Positions 10,887 to 22,515 are shown, counted from the first letter of the stretch. The stretch is 64,000 nt of DNA from Vitis vinifera (GCF_030704535.1 NC_081823.1:10342501-10406500), one strand, 5' to 3'. Notes: generated by a model from the letters alone, not told the origin. Numbers and translations: made by a program.

Positions 10887-12300
10887 TCATATATATTCAC
10901 AACTTGCTTCATGAATTGCCAGTATTTCTGAATGATTTGATGATGTGGCCACCATTGTTTGTTTGACAAATCTCCATGAAATAGCAGTACCATTACAATT
11001 AAACACATACCCTATTTGTGACCTACCTTTATGTGGATCTAAAAGATATCCTGCATCTGCATATCCAAGCAATTGTTGTTTTGATTTCCTTAAGTAAAAT
11101 AGACACATATCAGTAGTTCCGTAAAGATAACGCAATATATGTTTGATGTCATTCCAATGTCTTCGAGTTGGAGCGGAACTGTATTTTGCTAATAAATTGA
11201 CAAAAAAAACAATGTTTGGGCATATACAATTGGCAAAATACATAAGTGCACCAATAACACTAAGATATGGTACTTCAGGACTAAGTAATTCTTCATCTTT
11301 TTTGCAATGATGAAATGGGTCCTTTTTCACATCAAGAGATCGGATAACCATTGGAGAACTTAAAAGATGTGTTTTATCCATATAAAAATACTTCAAAACT
11401 TTCTTAATGTATGTTGATCGATGTACTAAAACTCCATTTTGAAAATGCTTGATTTGGAAGCTAAGACAAATTTTTGTTTTTCCAAGATCTTTCATCTCAA
11501 ATTCCTTTTCAAGTAATTTTTAATTTTGTGACCTTTTCAGGAGTTCCAACAATATTTAAGTCATCAACATACATTGCAATAATTGCAAATTCGGTTTTTG
11601 ATTTCTTAATGAAGATGCATGGGCATATAAGGTTATTCACATGCCCTTATTTTAGCAAGTATTTGCTAAGGCGACTGTACCATATGCGTCCAGATTGCTT
11701 TAATCCATACAAGGATCGTTGTAACTTGATTGAGTACATGCTACAAGACGATGTACTATTTGCTTCAGGCAATTTAAATCCTTCAGGGATTTTCATGTAT
11801 ATCATTATCCATGGATTCGTATAAATATGTTGCAATAACATCCATGAGATGCATATCTAGTCCTTTTGAGATTATCAAACTAATTAAGAAATGGAATGTG
11901 ATTGTGTCCATGAGGGGAGAGTATGTTTCCTCGTAGTCAATACCAGGTCTCTATAAGAAACCCTGTGCTACTAATCGTGCTTTATATCTTATGATCTCAT
12001 TATTTTCATTGTGTTTTTGTACAAATACCCATTTGTACCCAATAGGCTTTACATCTTCAAGTGTTTGGACTATAGGTAAAAAAACTTCTCGTTTTGTTAA
12101 TGAGTTTAACTCTGCCTGCATAGCTTCTTTCCATTTTGGCCAATCATTTCTATGTCAGCATTCTTTCACATTTTGTGGTTTGGGATCTTCATCATTTCTT
12201 ATGATATCAAAGGCTACTTGGAAAGTGAAAATATTGTTAATAACAATATTATTTCAATCCCATTTTTCTCTCATGTGTACATAACTTACTGAGATCTCAC
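10887..12300 (-). pseudogene. Copia B reverse transcriptase and RNase H (broken)
   Basis: On the minus strand, about 12170-11940 encodes GYKWVFVQKHNENNE and RYKARLVAQGFL, followed by a TAG at 11951-11953 where Gln or Ser is usual. Then come IPEGFKLPEA and RSLYGLKQSGRIWY (about 11790-11680), and a 202-codon frame at 11495-10887. That frame contains FQIKHFQNGVLVHRSTYIKK, LSVIGALMYFANCICPNI and the RNase H motif YADAGYLLDPHKGRSQIGY. The YVDD catalytic box region near 11560 is out of frame. Non-functional. Confidence 0.88.
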
Positions 12301-12567
12301 AATTTTCAGGTACTTGTGTCTCTTTAGGGGTTTCTCATTCAATATGTGCCTCTTCAGGGGCTTCTTATTCAATATGTGTCTATTTAGGGGCTTTCTGCAT
12401 TATTTATGCCTCTTTTGGGGCTATAGAGTTATCAATTTTAAACTAATCAGTCATTTTGATGGCCTTTTCTAGAGTGCTAAGTTTTTCTTGTATTCTCATC
12501 TTATAGAGAGTCACATCCTTTAAGTCGACAGGTCTACCACACTTCAGGTGTATTTTAGATTCATTTA

Positions 12568-13545
12568 TTAATTGTCCTGCAAGAAATCAATCCATGTTGG
12601 AGTAACCAAGATATGTGACTTTGTCACTTTCTTTATATCAATGAATGCATCTGGTAATTGATTTGCAATATTTTGAAAATGAATGATCCTTTGAACTTCT
12701 AGTTCACATTGATTTGTACGAGGATCAAGATGGGTCATAGTAGATACCTTCCAGCTAATTTCTCGTTGTTCTTTAGGAATCGACTTTTCTCCCCCTAATA
12801 ACGGGAAAACACTCTCATTAAAATGACAATTCGCAAAGCGGGTTGTAAAAACATTTATTGTCAAAGGTTCAAGATATCTTATGATAGATGGAGAATCAAA
12901 ACCTACATAAATACCAAGTTTTCATTGGGAACCCATTTTAGTGCGTTGTGTAGGTGTAATTGGTACTTATACTGCACAACTAAAGATTCGTAAGTGAAAG
13001 ATATTTGGTTGTTTTCCAAGCACAAGTAGTGAAGGGGAGCATTCATGGTAAGTTGTAAGTTGAATAAGGACTAAAGCTATAGCATGCATAATAGCATGTT
13101 CCTAGGTGAAAGTAGGTAATTTGGTTTTCATTAGTAATGGTCAAGCTATTAATTAGAGACCTTTGATGAAGGATTCTACTAATCCATTTTGGGTATGAAT
13201 ATGAACAACATGATGCTTAATATTTATCCCTACTGACATACAATAGTCAATGAATGTTTGTGAAATAAATTCGTCAACATTAATATCAAGACGTATTGTC
13301 TTAATTGGATAATTTGGAAATTGTGCTCGTAATATGATCATTTATGCAAGGAGTCTAGCAAAGGTAACGTTATGTGTAGAAATGAGACAAAAATATGACC
13401 ACCTAGTAGAAACATCTATTAAGATCATAAAATAACATAATGGTCCACATGGTGGATAGATAGACCCACATATGTCCCCATGTATTCTTTCTAAAAATAC
13501 TGGTGACTCGGATATGACTCTAGTAAAAGATGGTCTGACTATCAA
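12568..13545 (-). pseudogene. Copia B integrase (broken)
   Basis: Minus-strand segments: ERIHGDICGSIYPP (first catalytic Asp, near 13490-13440) with DVSTRWSYFCLIS. Then, in another frame, the region near 13290-13240 has DINVDEF where DNGGEF is usual, so the Asn-Gly of the second Asp motif is lost. HTQNGLVESF (third catalytic Glu) lies near 13180-13160. The C-terminal linker with NCHFNESVFPLLGG lies at 12864-12568. Frames change near 13342 and again before 12864. Confidence 0.85.
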
Positions 13546-13677
13546 TTTACATTATGAGCAGATAGCACGTGAATATTCATTGGGCAAAAGAATCTTATGG
13601 TTCTTTAGTGGATGCTCATGTGAGTGTTTGATTATTCGATGCACCATTGAAGACCCTGGGTGGCCTAGTCTATCATG

Positions 13678-14046
13678 CTAAAGGACAAAAACTTTTGGGT
13701 CGTTGAACTTTTGGTTTATGACAACATATGATTCAATAGGCATTATAATTGTATGATACAACCTAGAGGAGACAGCCAAGAGTTTTTCCATTATAAGCTT
13801 CTGGCTAGATATAATGGAAGTAATATAAAGATATTTTACATTATCTTCATTCATAGTTTCAATATGATATCCATTTCTGTAGATATCTTTAAAGTTGAGC
13901 AAATTTCTTTTGGATTTTTTAAAATATAAAGCGTCATTTATATGGAATCTAGTTCCATTAGGTAGCATTATATTTGTTCTTCTAGAGCCTTCAACTAAGT
14001 TTGTAATACCAGATATGGTACTTACATTAGCTTTTATTAATGTCAA
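13678..14046 (-). pseudogene. Copia B protease remnant / GAG-pre-integrase region
   Basis: A 122-codon minus-strand frame with VEGSRRTNIMLPNGTRFHI (post-protease region) and NDALYFKKSKRNLLNFKDI, the pattern (DALYSPKSKRNLLSFKDI-like) that precedes GAG-pre-integrase in copia polyproteins. The zinc-binding segment near the end is not intact. The DTG protease site is not seen in this frame and would lie upstream, near 14050-14150. Confidence 0.72.
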
Positions 14047-14256
14047 TTAGAGGAATATTTTTTGTCTCGAAGAATTGTGTGTGTGGTTGCATAGTCTACA
14101 AGACATACATCATCCTCATTCATCTTGAGACCAAATAACACATAGATTTTAGATATAACTAATATTAAAAAAAAAACAGGGCATAATATAAATAACAAAA
14201 AAAATCAGATGTGAATATCAGACATAATAATATATTATTTGATATATAAAGTAACA

Positions 14257-14845
14257 TCAATCAATGTTAATATTCTCATCATTTATTAAACGGTCTGCTT
14301 TTTCACTAGGACCTCCAAAGAAATCAATGTCATAGTAGGTTAGGTCCAATCCATCACCATTGGCAAAGTTCATCTCTATCTCTTTTTCTTTTGCTTTTAT
14401 TAATGCTTGGTAAAGGTCAACCAAATGGTTGGGTATACAACAGGTACGCGACCCATGCCCCTTCATACCATATCTATAATAATTATTTTCATGGTTCTTA
14501 GGGGGTTTATCTTGTAAACACTTCCCATTTTCTTGTTTTGCCTCAGTATTATTCCACTTTTGGTGGTGCAATGAGGCTTTCCTCTTATGAGAATTTGATG
14601 AATTGTTACCATAAGAAGCATGGTATCAGGGATTTTTTCCACGACCATGTCCTCGTCCTCATCCATGTCCATGAGTTTGGGACGATATTGCATTCACTTT
14701 TGGGAATGGTTCAGATCCAGTTGGACGAGACTGGTTATTTCTCATCAACAGCTCATTATTTTGTTCAGCAACAAGAAAACATGATATTAATTCAGAATAT
14801 TTTGTAAATCCACACTCTCAATATTAAAAGTTTTTTCTAATTCAG
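14257..14845 (-). pseudogene. Copia B gag with degraded zinc knuckle
   Basis: Reading from 14845 on the minus strand: ELEKTF, then (another frame) TKYSELISCFLVAEQNNELLM, then a His/Gly/Arg-rich tail. The CCHC knuckle region reads YYRYGMKGHGSRTC (about 14485-14440), where relatives have Cys at the two Tyr positions, so the zinc site has lost two ligands. The tail LVDLYQALIKAKEKEIEMNF and DVDFF-like acidic end follow. Compared with relatives, an internal piece between ELEKTF and TKYSELIS is missing. Confidence 0.78.
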
Positions 14846-16819
14846 TTTTTTATGCCCAAATTTGTATGTTCTGCTGGGATTGCAGTTGAAGTTATTGTCA
14901 CCCCCAAAGCCATACTTGGTGCGGTACCCTGGGTAGTCCATAAAATTAAAGGGCTCCTCTTCTATAAGTCGAAGCCCAACTCTTGAGGCTAGAAATTCCA
15001 AATTCCACTCATAAAAGAAGCCATTGCTTTTGTTAGTAATGTGGATTTCTCCATCTATGTGAATCATCTTCTTAGCATTTTCTAAAAACAGCTGTACCAG
15101 CATTTGATTTCGCCTGCAAGAATTAACAATGATATAGAAGGAAAATTTTCATGTAAGAATTAGGAATACAGGCTATACATAAATTCGATTGAAGAAGCTT
15201 TTCAAAGAAAGAATCTACCAACCGGATCTTATCTTCCCTAGATGCATTGGGAAAAAATCCAGCCAGCGGGAAGTTGTAGACAACTCGATCAAAACGCATG
15301 CAATTGAATGGGAAAACGTGTGCCATTTTGGTGGCATCAACATCATGCATGACCTTAGCTCCCAAGCTCCGTAGTGAATCGATGTTGGACAAGGCATGCC
15401 TATAGTTTGTGCTCAAAAACTCTGAAAATTGCAGTCAATTAAGGCCATAAGACAAACCCCAAATGGGTGCTGGGGCACATGCTAATCAAGGTTTACTCGG
15501 GACTAGAATGAGAAAAATACCCAAATCAACCAAAATCATGACATTCATGAGAAACACTCAAAGAAGATTACCAACTTATGATTCAGGATTTCTTATTTGT
15601 TACCTATAGAATCAAGAGAAGTAGCGGTTATGTTTGTAGCAGAAGCAAAAGCCACGGCCAAAGACGCAGAGAATGAGAAGTCCCCTTCACCCACCAGCAA
15701 TATTTTGTACTCACTGCTGTAGTGCTTTATCCATCTTACTCTAAGCTTTCCTTCCTCTAGGTCTTCTTCACAGCTGCTACAGTCCCACCAATTTTTTCCT
15801 ACCACTCCTCTGGTTCGTTCTTCGTTTTCTTCAATTATGTTGTAATGGTGGAGCCGTGCAGAAACTTGCTTCTCATCACCTACAACTTGGATTTTAAATT
15901 TTGAAGGAATTAACAGATCCAATGCATCATCAGACCTGGAATTGCTGCGTGGGTCCAAGCTCAGTGGAAAACCCAGAGAGTTTCGCTGCGATGCACCATT
16001 GATGCCTGAGTTGCTGCTTGGGACAGAGCTCAGTGGAAGAGTCACTGGATTTGACTGGAAATGGGATGCACCACTCACGCTAGAGTGGCTGCAGGAGCTA
16101 GAGAGTAGTGAAGGATGAGTCTGTATCTTTGGCTGAGCATGAGAAGTACCACTTGGCCTGGATAGGCCACACGAGTTGGAGGTGAGTGGCTGAGGAGTCT
16201 GCACTGGTTTTGGGTAAAAATGGGTTGTGCTGGATTGGCTGCATGAGCTAGAACTTAGCTGTTGGTGAGTCTCTAGTTTTGGCTGGACAGGGGATGATAC
16301 AGTCGCGATAGAGAGGCCACCTGAGCTCAAGTTGAGTTGATGATGAGTCTGCACTGGTTTTGGGTAAAAATGGGTTGTGCTGGATTGGCTGCATGAGCTA
16401 GAACTCAGTTGTTGGTGAGTCTCTAGTTTTGGCTGGACAGGGGATGATACAGTCGCGATAGAGAGGCCACCTGAGCTCGAGTTGAGTTGATGACGAGTCT
16501 GCAGTGTTGGCTGAAGACGTGATGCACCACTTGTTTTGGAGTGGGTGAATGGGTTAGAGCTAGAGCTAGAGTTAGAGCTAGAGCTCAGTGGAGGCGTAGG
16601 ATGAGTCCGTAGATTTGTCTGCAATGTGTAGTCCCTACATGATCCTAAACTCGGTGGAGAAGTAATTGGATTTGGTTGCAACGCAGGCCTTGAGCTTGAA
16701 GAGTTGGTGTCTGAGCCCAATCTCGGTGGAGAAATCAGGGGTAGTTTTTCACTTGGCTTCTTTTTATCATCTTTTTCACCCCACAACCAGCGAATAATAA
16801 TGGAGAGAATTTGACCCAT
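14837..16819 (-). CDS. DUF2431 / BMT5-like Rossmann methyltransferase-family protein, copy A (chimeric 3' end)
   Basis: Three-exon model: 16819-15604, 15421-15223, 15113-14837 (introns GT-AG, phases consistent; 563 aa). The ATG context is MGQILS; this fits an N-myristoylation pattern (Gly2, Ser6), an inference. Residues 20-360 are a Ser/Pro/Gln-rich low-complexity region with an in-frame 50-aa duplication. Residues about 372-563 form the DUF2431 domain: SAM-binding motif KILLVGEGDFSFS, TSLDS, then DRVVYNFPLAGFF and GEIHITNKSNGF. DUF2431 is shared with yeast Bmt5, a 25S rRNA (uridine-N3) methyltransferase; plant members are mostly uncharacterised (At4g26485-like). Compared with copy B, the last 13 codons are replaced: after GHKK, the codons CTG AAT TAG come from copia B. 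The domain is otherwise complete, so it may still be expressed. Confidence 0.82.
16197..16496 (-). repeat. Two tandem 150-bp in-frame units in copy A exon 1
   Basis: Units 16197-16346 and 16347-16496 are nearly identical and exactly 150 bp apart, encoding two copies of a 50-aa Ser-rich segment (core PVQPKLETHQQLSSSSCSQS). The same pair is present in copy B at 40154-40453, so the internal duplication predates the segmental duplication. Confidence 0.9.
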
Positions 16820-18043
16820 TGAATCACCTGTCCCCCTTCTTTTTCTTCTTTTTCTTCTTCTTCTTCTTCATCTTCATCTAGGAGCCTGTAAACATAGAAA
16901 TGTCCCTTGTCATGAAAACCATGCGGGCGTGCACTGCAATGTCAATGGACTTGACACAGGTCCCACCAACATTGCATTAAATTTTCCTTCTCGGACAAGT
17001 AAGATAAGGAATGCCTCTGCCACATACTGTTGAGAAATATAAGAAGATATTACCCACAAAGCCTATCATGTTAACATTCAAGTCATCCCACATCATTTCA
17101 TAACATATTAAATCAGGTATCATTTCACATCAAATCATTGTAGCCTGCTTGACTACTCCAATTCCCAAGCCTTTCTCCTCCTTTTTGAATGTTGATTACA
17201 TCAATGTCTAGTTTCTAGTGATGTAGGGTTGTGTGAGTCTTTATCTGCCATATCAGACCGAGACATTAATAGTGGGATTCTTTTTTTCTTTGCAAATCAA
17301 TATGACTCAAATGCAACATTCATGTTGGAATACAAAGGGATTCAAATTGCCAACAAATGAACCAAAAATCATCTTCACAGCCAAATCTACAACTACTAAA
17401 CATCTTTTCCCTCTAAAACTAGTAAAATTTTCATCCAGACATGTTGATTAACTATAGAAGAACAGGCTTCTGCATTCATCCCCATCTAAGTTCAGCATTT
17501 TAGCAGAAACCCAATATGAAAAAACAGAATGACAGAAAGGGTAAAAGGGCGCCAATATCAATACCATGCATGCAGATGAGCTTGTGGATGATGAGAGCTT
17601 TGTTGAGACCAGAGATCAAAGCTCCCAAATCAGAGTTTTCCCACCAAAGATCGGACGAGATCAAACACTAGTGATGCTTGGCTTGCAGGAGATCCATCAG
17701 TGTTGGGTGTGAGAGATGAGAGTTGTGCTGAGAGTGAAGGGGGAGCAACATCAGAAGGTAAAGAAGTTTCCCATGATTCGTACGTCCAAAGACTTGGTTG
17801 GACTTGGCCATTTTTATGCTACGTGGAGGCACTCTATTCGGATTAATAAAGTGATAAAAGAAAAAAATTAGGAAAGAAGTCCATTTCATCAAAGAATTTG
17901 ATACCCAAACTAATGGAAGTAATTAAAATAGATTGATGATGATGATGGCTGCACCAAACAGCATTTGATACCCAACCCACCAATCATAAAATTCAGTGAC
18001 ATGGGAGTGCATAAAGCAAAATAAGGTATACTAAAATTATTTT
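16820..18043 (-). promoter_or_regulatory. 5' leader and upstream region of copy A
   Basis: Directly upstream of the ATG is a pyrimidine microsatellite (plus-strand TTC repeats about 16835-16872), typical of a 5' UTR. A conserved block near 17560-17820 also matches copy B. In copy A it contains a short minus-strand frame beginning MAKSNQVFGR (about 17811) that diverges by frameshift in copy B. I read it as leader or an upstream ORF rather than a second gene, and no single promoter element can be assigned. Confidence 0.4.
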
Positions 18044-18300
18044 AAAATACTTTGTATTTCCAGATAATTTTTTATTTGGGGAAAAGGAAACAAAGTTGAA
18101 GAATTATTTTAAAACAATTTTTTCATTTTAAGATTTTTTTTTTTTAATTTTCTTTCACTTGGTAAATATTTCCTAATTTTAAAAATTATTATATATTATT
18201 TAATTTATATTATTTTAATACTTATCATTATAAAAATAAATATGCACTTAAATATTTATAAAAATAAACATTATATATTTTTTGTAAAAAATTTCATAAA

Positions 18301-18430
18301 GCTTACGGTTGGTCTAGTGGTAGCAATCTCTATTTTTTATTGCTGCCTTTTAGGCTTGATTTCTCATACTCCTCTTTTCTACGTATACCCATCCCACATT
18401 GAAAACCTATACAAGCATTTCCCCCCATAA
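18301..18430 (+). repeat. Possible tRNA-derived SINE remnant
   Basis: TGGTCTAGTGG (18310-18320) fits an RNA polymerase III A box, and GGCTTGATTTC (18353-18363), about 43 bp downstream, is a weak B box. That spacing is as in tRNA-derived SINEs. No clear tail or target duplication was identified, so the boundaries are arbitrary. Confidence 0.3.
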
Positions 18431-18585
18431 ATTACATATGAGCTTGGCATAGAAATTAGTTACTTATAATGTGGCCCATCAAAATAAATGTATTTGGACT
18501 CTACAGCTCTTAGGGCTACAGAAGGTGTTAATTTTGCCGATTCAATTTTGAAAACATTTAAAATCAATAAAGAGGGGTTCACATT

Positions 18586-19070
18586 ACAAAAATATTCTTA
18601 ACTTTTGTATATTTTTCGATAAATAACTCTATGTATTTTCAATGAAGTTGAAATCGTACAACATATTATTAATTTGAGGCATTGACATACATTCTCTGTA
18701 CAAAAATATTCTTAATTTTTGTGTATTCTTCAATGAAGAACTCTATGTATTTTCAATGAAGTTGAGATCGTACAACATATTTTTAATTTGACTTGACTTA
18801 AAGACACAGACATACATTCTCTATACAAAAATATTTTTAATTTGTGTATTCTTCAATGAAGAACTCTATGTATTTTCAATGAAGTTAAGATCGTATGACA
18901 TATTCTTAATTTGACTTGACTTAAAGACACAGACATACATTCTATATACAAAAATATTCTTAACTTGTGTATTTTTCAATAAAGAACTCTATGTATTTTC
19001 AATGAAGTTGAGATCGTACAACATATATATTCGTAATTTGACTTGACTTAGAGGCACTAACATCTTCCTC
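18586..19070. repeat. Tandem repeat, four units of about 114-125 bp
   Basis: Units begin ACAAAAATATTCTTAA at 18586, 18700, 18825 and 18948, each containing ACTCTATGTATTTTCAATGAAGTT and a TTGACTTGACTT segment. The units differ by scattered substitutions and small indels. No coding potential. Confidence 0.93.
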
Positions 19071-20085
19071 CCAAATTCATTGTATGTGTAAATGGCATCT
19101 TCTTCCCAAACTCAGTGTATGTGTAAATGAAAGAGAGTTGATTCAAAGATCCAAACAATCTTCTACTTTTAAAATTTTATAAACCCAATCTATGATTTTC
19201 TATTTAAAGAAATCGATAATAAACTAAATTCAACCAAAAATTACATACATATCTATAATATATAATATCTATTAGTTATATTACCAACTTAATTTTATTA
19301 TAGAGTAGCATACCACATCTATAAAGTTTATAAGTGAGCTACTTAGTAATGCTATGAGAAGGTTATACGAATAGCTATATACATTCATCTCCTTGGGTTA
19401 GAATAATATGACTTGACATAAATTGCAATAATGTAATTTAAATAGGTCTATTATAATAGTATTTTTAAGCTTTTCGGATCATAATGTTTGATAGGCTTTT
19501 TGGTTTGGGCCAAAATTTAACATTTAAAAAAATAATTATTGGTTTTTATTATTAAATCGAATTGAAACCAAATGGACTTTATTATTACTAAACTCAATTA
19601 AATGTTATTTTTAATATTAAAAAAAAGTAAATATTTTGATTTTTTCTATTCAATAAAAAAATTTTAAAATAAGTAGTAGATTAATAAAAAAAAAATGAAC
19701 AATTTAAAATCTTAGCAAAAAGTTAAAAAAAAATAAAAATAAACAAGACGTAAGTTAATTTTCTTTGAGTGTCGCATGACTCCCCTCTAGATGAGGGATT
19801 CGAAGTAGAAGGAAAAATTATTGACAAGGATGTTTTAATCAGTAGCTATGGCTTCTCACCCAGAAATATAGAATTGATTTTCCAAGTGCTTGTGAATGCA
19901 AGGATATGTCCTTCCATGTAATACCCCAACCCAAGATTTTGTTAGCTTTGTAAAGTACGAAGAATAACTATTTTATGTTTTTTATTTTTTGTCTGGGCTT
20001 ATTAATAATTCCCTGATTGGGCTTTTAATTCATGACTGAAAATTTTGGGCCAAAACTTCCAAAGGTTAGTCTCCAACGTTTCAAA
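19071..20085. other. AT-rich intergenic sequence
   Basis: No convincing gene, terminal repeat or RNA gene is visible. The first 60 bp repeat the string ATCTTCCTCCCAAA-TTCA-TGTATGTGTAAATG twice (about 19051-19130). The rest is A/T homopolymer-rich. Confidence 0.6.
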
Positions 20086-20532
20086 TTGGGATGGCAACTT
20101 TATCCAAATCTTGTCCAGTTTATTTATACCCATTTTCATCCGATCCATACCTAAAAATAAAATAAAATAAAATAATCGCCCAAAATTTAAAAAAAATAAA
20201 TGGGACAAGGTAATATTAGGAAATTTTCATATTTGCCCCATTTGATTTTTTTTTTTTATTTTGAAAATTTTAAATTATATTAAAAATAAATATAATTTAT
20301 AAAAAAATAAATATTATAACTTTTTATTATTCATTTTATGAAAAGTATAAGAATTTATTTATATATGCTAAAAAGACGTGAAAATGAAAAAATAAAATAA
20401 CTTTTTATTTAATATTATGTATAATAATTGGGACAAGACAAAACTTGGGTTTTAAAAAAAAATTATTGAACTCATTTCAAATTCATCACTTTAAAGGAGG
20501 GGTATCCCAAAAACGTCTTATTGTCATCCCTA
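20086..20532. mobile_element. hAT-like MITE 1 (about 447 bp)
   Basis: The left end TTGGGATGGCAAC and right end GTCATCCCTA form an inverted pair (consensus TAGGGATGRCAA). The 8-bp flanks GTTTCAAA (20078-20085) and GATCCAAA (20533-20540) agree at 6 of 8 positions, consistent with an aged 8-bp duplication. The inside contains ATGGGACAA-type motifs shared with the elements at 22770 and 37372. No coding capacity. Confidence 0.68.
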
Positions 20533-20540
20533 GATCCAAA

Positions 20541-21621
20541 TCCTATATATCATGTCAGTTTCCTAATTATTACTATAGTGGACAACAAAAAAAAAAAAAA
20601 ACCAAAGAGAAGGAATGAGTGTTAGATTTCTTAATCCATTATCACCCAAAACACAAAACAGGATATATGTATATCAAGCATTCAAAAAAAAACATTTCTT
20701 TATCTTTTTATCTTTGGATAGAGATCCAACCTGAATCCATTTTGACGTTTTGATGAAGACGGTATGAATCTTCTAAGACTGATGGAGGGCACCACCTCTG
20801 GATTCTCTCAGGCAATGGGAGCGGGAGAGAGAGCGGTTAAGTTCTTTTCAAAAGATGTGATTGTGCCAAAAGACACAAGTCAAAGCCCTTTTATACCCTC
20901 CTGCCTTAGGGACCATACCCATTGGTTATTGGGCCTCACGGGCCTTAGGCACATCATCTAAAGCTCGTGATGGCATTGGGCTCTACACATTAGGTGGCCC
21001 ATACTCAAGATTAAATCAAAAATTGCATGTTAAAAGATAGCCTTATCCTGGACAATGTTTAATATATTGTCGGTCCACATTTATTCTATCAATGAGAAGT
21101 TGCACAACTAATGTGGTTGAGAAAGTTAGACAAAGTAGATTAGATGGTGATCGATTTGACTCACATAGCAGGTCTCTCATCTATTGTAGATTTTTTAATC
21201 ATTTTTCTTTTCTTTTAAGTGAAAGATTAGTAATTAGAGGGTTGGAGTTCACTTATTTCTTCTAAATTTTATGGTTTTGGCTCAAAGACTAATGAAAGAT
21301 TTGAAGGTTCTAGGGATTTCCATGAAGATCAAGTAGAATACCTATCAAATTGATGACAAGAATTGCATTATGAATCTAAAATTATTTGACTAATTAAAAA
21401 AAATAGAGAGAAAATATTTTGAAGCAAAAAAGTAAGAAATGAATCTAAATTAGTAGTATATATGAATATCGAGTGGTTGACAAATAAGCTACAAATTATG
21501 GTAATAAGAAAACACTAGTGTCATAAAAATATGCAACTTATGAATCTAGGCATTGTTAAAAAGATAGTTGAAAAATATAGTTTTGAGTGTTAGAGAAAAA
21601 AAAAATAAAGACTAAATAAAT
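20541..21621. other. Intergenic sequence with an LTR-like or promoter-like patch
   Basis: About 20720-21010, read on the minus strand, contains GGGTATAAAAGGGC (TATA-like, near 20890), followed by a CT-rich leader with CTCTCTCTCCCGCTCCC. This arrangement resembles a retroelement LTR or an orphan promoter. I could not find matching LTR ends or a downstream gene. The remainder is AT-rich and featureless. Confidence 0.3.
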
Positions 21622-22515
21622 TTGTTCAATATTATATCTACATATGGATGTAGGGTTAGCATTACTAGTTTTATATATGCTTTCCAATTTGTTTTCTATA
21701 TTACATATTGCCAAATTACTCTACTATTTGTATCTTTGGCTCTAAAGCTTATGCAACACCTATGGCCTCTAGAATCGTGCTCTTTATTAATTAAAGGCCG
21801 CACTCCTCTCTCGAACCCTACTCCATATATAAATCTTGTTGGGTTTTATAGTATTGCACCATTACATGCCTTCACATTTCTTTTAATGTTGATAATTTAT
21901 GTCAATTCATTCCTACTCTAACTCACATTCACTTTTAGATAGTTAAATGACTTCTTTGGTATCATAAGGGGGTTGTTTATTTCATGATCTTACCCTTCAT
22001 GTAGCCGGTTTTTTGGATCTTTTGTTCATTTTGATACATGCTAGGATGGTTGCTCGAAGAATCGTTGGAGTACAAAGGCTATTGTGCTTTCTTTGGAAAT
22101 AGTTTTGCCTCTTGATATGCTAGCAAACAGAAGGCGGTCTCTCAATCTAGTATTGCTTTTGAATAACATAGTTGCATTTGAATACTATGTCATTTGCAAA
22201 TACTACCTAAACATTGGTTTGAATTCAATTCATGTTTTATAAGTGAAGGTTCCCTTATTCCATACACCTTTTATATTGTGTGATAATTTAAGTTCAACCT
22301 ATTTGGTTATGAACCCTGTTTCACATTCTTATATCAAATATGCGGATATTGACTTCCCCTTATGCATAATCGAGTACTTCAACAAATCATTAGATGTCAA
22401 GTTCGTGTCTTTTGCTCATCCATTGGTAGATGCTATAACTAAGCCTCTACCTACTCAAATTCTTAGGTCTTTATCCCAAGCTCTTAGTTCTTCCACGACC
22501 TTGAGCTTGTAAGGA
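21622..22515 (+). pseudogene. Copia element C remnant (RT end and RNase H), plus strand
   Basis: Plus-strand translation, in several frames, recalls the copia RT-RNase H tail: NPTPYINLVG (about 21815-21845), then FFGNSFAS and ASKQKAVSQSSI (about 22085-22160). A 89-codon frame ending at 22512 has LFHTPFILCDNLSSTYLVMNPV, IKYADIDF, and the terminal motif VDAITKPLPTQILRSL. It is heavily decayed. No flanking LTR could be delimited. Confidence 0.8.

Larger units (their letters stand above)
10459..14845 (-). mobile_element. Ty1/copia element B, 5' truncated and fused to a host gene
   Basis: A short 3' LTR (10459-10561) and PPT-like purine run are followed, on the minus strand, by RNase H, RT, integrase, GAG-pre-integrase/protease and gag in copia order (5'-gag-PR-INT-RT-RH-3'). 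All domains carry stops or frameshifts. The element ends abruptly in gag (motif ELEKTF) at 14845 and joins directly to the last conserved codons of the methyltransferase-like gene at 14846. The 5' LTR and gag start are gone, so the junction is a deletion or recombination breakpoint rather than an insertion boundary. Confidence 0.87.
14846..18043. repeat. Segmental duplication, copy A (about 3.2 kb, direct)
   Basis: Near-collinear with 38776-42003: all three exons, both introns, the (CTT)n 5' leader and about 1.2 kb upstream match, including the end motif CCACCAATCATAAAATTCAGTG. The similarity ends in the shared stretch ACTAAAATTATTTTA near 18043. The left end coincides with the copia B junction. 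Small indels separate the copies; copy A has a longer segment near 17060-17150 and copy B a longer one near 41870-41940. Confidence 0.92.

Noticed and set aside
11474..11824. Plus-strand frame of 116 codons opposite copia B
   Set aside because: It is the reverse complement of RT coding sequence; the minus strand carries the recognisable motifs.
17668..17892. Minus-strand small protein beginning MAKSNQVFGR upstream of copy A
   Set aside because: Copy B breaks the same frame after about 12 codons, so there is no sign of selection on the peptide; more likely leader sequence.
18301..18375. Functional tRNA gene
   Set aside because: No cloverleaf with acceptor pairing or anticodon arm could be drawn; only box-like motifs remain.
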